Shown here: in pieces, positions 63,014-64,000 of the stretch
Position numbering within the stretch: position 1 is the stretch's first letter
Layout: each line of letters starts with the position of its first letter
Assembly (NCBI RefSeq): GCF_018127785.1
Contig: NZ_CP072390.1
Span: 434,001-498,000, forward strand
Direction of reading: 5' to 3'
Length of the DNA stretch: 64,000 nucleotides
Origin: Prevotella scopos JCM 17725
GTDB lineage: Bacteria > Bacteroidota > Bacteroidia > Bacteroidales > Bacteroidaceae
Position numbers and translations under genes: made by a program
Notes under the pieces: model-generated
What the model saw: only the letters and a program-made list of their open reading frames with translations
What the model was told of the DNA's origin: nothing
The model's database searches: none

Positions 63014-63805
63014 ATGAAGATAATAGATGCCGTGTTAGGCTTTTTCAAGCCTACAGCTGTAGAAAAAGAAAGAGAAGTGAAGGTCGTAAGACTAGATTCT
63101 GTCGATAGTACAAACGCTTATCTGCGTACCTATACACCTGCTGAAGATGAGCCAATGACAGTCGTTGTTGCCGATTATCAGACTGCAGGAAAAGGGCAGG
63201 GGACGAACACTTGGGAGAGTGAAGCGGGTAAGAACCTGTTGTTCTCGGTGCTTGTACACCCGACGATGCTGCCTATTCGTAGTCAGTTTCTACTCTCTGA
63301 AGCTGGTGCCTTGGCTCTGAAAGAAGCTTTAGCAGACTATGTGAAAGAGGATATCCGCCTGAAATGGCCCAATGACATCTATTGGAAAGATAAGAAACTG
63401 AGCGGAACACTGATTGAAACAAAGCTTGCTGCAGGGCGTATAAAGGATTGCGTCTTTGGTGTGGGACTGAATGTAAATCAGGAAACGTTCCATAGTGATG
63501 CCCCTAACCCTGTTTCTCTCTGCCAGATTTTAGGGCATGAGGTTGATAAAGAAGAGCTATTGAAAAAGATTATCAAGAAGTTCTCAGAACTCTATCGGCT
63601 GTTAGAGATGGGCGGATATAATGATATCAGTGCAATGTATCACGAAGCCTTGTATCGCCGTGGAGGCTTTTATAAGTTCCGCGATGCTGATGGTGAGTTT
63701 GAAGGCGCTATCGTTGAAGTAGAAGACGATGGGCACCTCATCCTCCGTGACAGCAAGGGTATGATTCGTGAATATCAATTTAAAGAAGTAGAATTTATTA
63801 TATAA
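63014..63805 (+). CDS. birA: Biotin-[acetyl-CoA-carboxylase] ligase
   Basis: The enzyme attaches biotin to carrier proteins. The catalytic domain shows RLDSVDSTNAYLRTY, VVADYQTAGKGQGTNTW (a GKGQGTN variant of the usual GRGRRG loop), GKNLLFSVLVHP, IRLKWPNDIYWKDKKLSGTL and FGVGLNVNQETF. No N-terminal helix-turn-helix is present, so it is not a BirA repressor. The C-terminal SH3-like domain ends the protein. The length is 263 aa. Confidence 0.93.
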   Translation: MKIIDAVLGFFKPTAVEKEREVKVVRLDSVDSTNAYLRTYTPAEDEPMTVVVADYQTAGKGQGTNTWESEAGKNLLFSVLVHPTMLPIRSQFLLSEAGALALKEALADYVKEDIRLKWPNDIYWKDKKLSGTLIETKLAAGRIKDCVFGVGLNVNQETFHSDAPNPVSLCQILGHEVDKEELLKKIIKKFSELYRLLEMGGYNDISAMYHEALYRRGGFYKFRDADGEFEGAIVEVEDDGHLILRDSKGMIREYQFKEVEFII

Positions 63806-63859
63806 TAAGGTGTTTGGGAAAGTAAAGAAGTTCCTTCAACCCCTTCAACTCCAAAAATA

Positions 63860-64000
63860 ATGGCAAGATTTAAAAGAATTCTCTTGAAACTTTCGGGTGA
63901 GAGTTTGATGGGAAAACAGGGCTTCGGTATCGACCCTGAGCGTCTTAGCGATTATGCTAAGCAGATTAAGGAAGTACATGAAATGGGTGTACAGATTGGT
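63860..64000 (+). CDS. pyrH: UMP kinase (5' end, cut by window)
   Basis: The first 47 codons read [20 protein letters not shown], then [20 protein letters not shown], the N-terminal phosphate-binding region of hexameric bacterial UMP kinase. The gene runs off the window end. It is 54 bp after birA. Confidence 0.92.
   Translation, partial: MARFKRILLKLSGESLMGKQGFGIDPERLSDYAKQIKEVHEMGVQIG

Overview
The window reads as chromosomal DNA of a Bacteroidota bacterium, most likely an oral-type Prevotella close to P. melaninogenica. The evidence is the TAnnTTTG -7 boxes, the lack of Shine-Dalgarno leaders, a type IX secretion (T9SS) sorting tail, PorT, GldH, a single LptF/G permease, a RicT/PSP1 protein and moderate-to-low GC. 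Most of it is housekeeping sequence. The accessory content is one intact IS3-family element, two or three gene remnants, and a surprising number of short intergenic repeat arrays.

Layout. 1-10.2 kb: the end of a T9SS cargo protein, a membrane MutS-like ATPase, a HAD phosphatase, class II aldolase, NAD(P)HX repair, then hpt-adk-[broken four-helix-bundle gene between inverted repeats]-obg-pgeF. 10.4-19.4 kb: a lipoprotein, a stand-alone AICAR transformylase, RidA, L19, a TonB-dependent receptor and a two-gene split 5'-nucleotidase. 19.7-21.2 kb: IS3-family element with a 3-bp target duplication. 21.5-26.3 kb: a small plug-like protein, a DUF4143 ATPase preceded by two 33-bp palindromes, porT, a 2[4Fe-4S] ferredoxin, tRNA-Met and a START-like protein. 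26.6-37.8 kb: lptF/G, ribBA, an aminotransferase, then exbB-exbD-exbD-tonB-PstS-like-TPR, which looks like one energy-transduction operon. 38.5-49 kb: an MFS permease, mutY, a lipoprotein, then the cell-shape operon purH(N-domain only)-mreB-mreC-mreD-PBP2-rodA. 49-53.4 kb: metF-holB-ricT-gldH on the minus strand. 53.5-64 kb: GH5 mannanase, manA, tdk/AI-2E exporter, rsmI/coiled-coil lipoprotein, an ECF sigma operon, tadA, yraN, birA and the start of pyrH.

Four things stand out. (1) At least eight intergenic arrays share an almost exact 22-bp period although they belong to three or four unrelated sequence families. (2) The IVP-like four-helix-bundle gene carries one nonsense codon and sits between 27-bp perfect inverted repeats built from 7-bp units. 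(3) Two 33-bp palindromes with compensatory base changes precede the DUF4143 ATPase. (4) Multidomain enzymes are split: PurH is two genes 29 kb apart and the 5'-nucleotidase is two adjacent genes in reversed domain order. Many minus-strand genes, and rsmI, have a -7 box only 3-10 bp before the start codon, which suggests leaderless or nearly leaderless mRNAs. All assignments come from reading the sequence; no database search was run.
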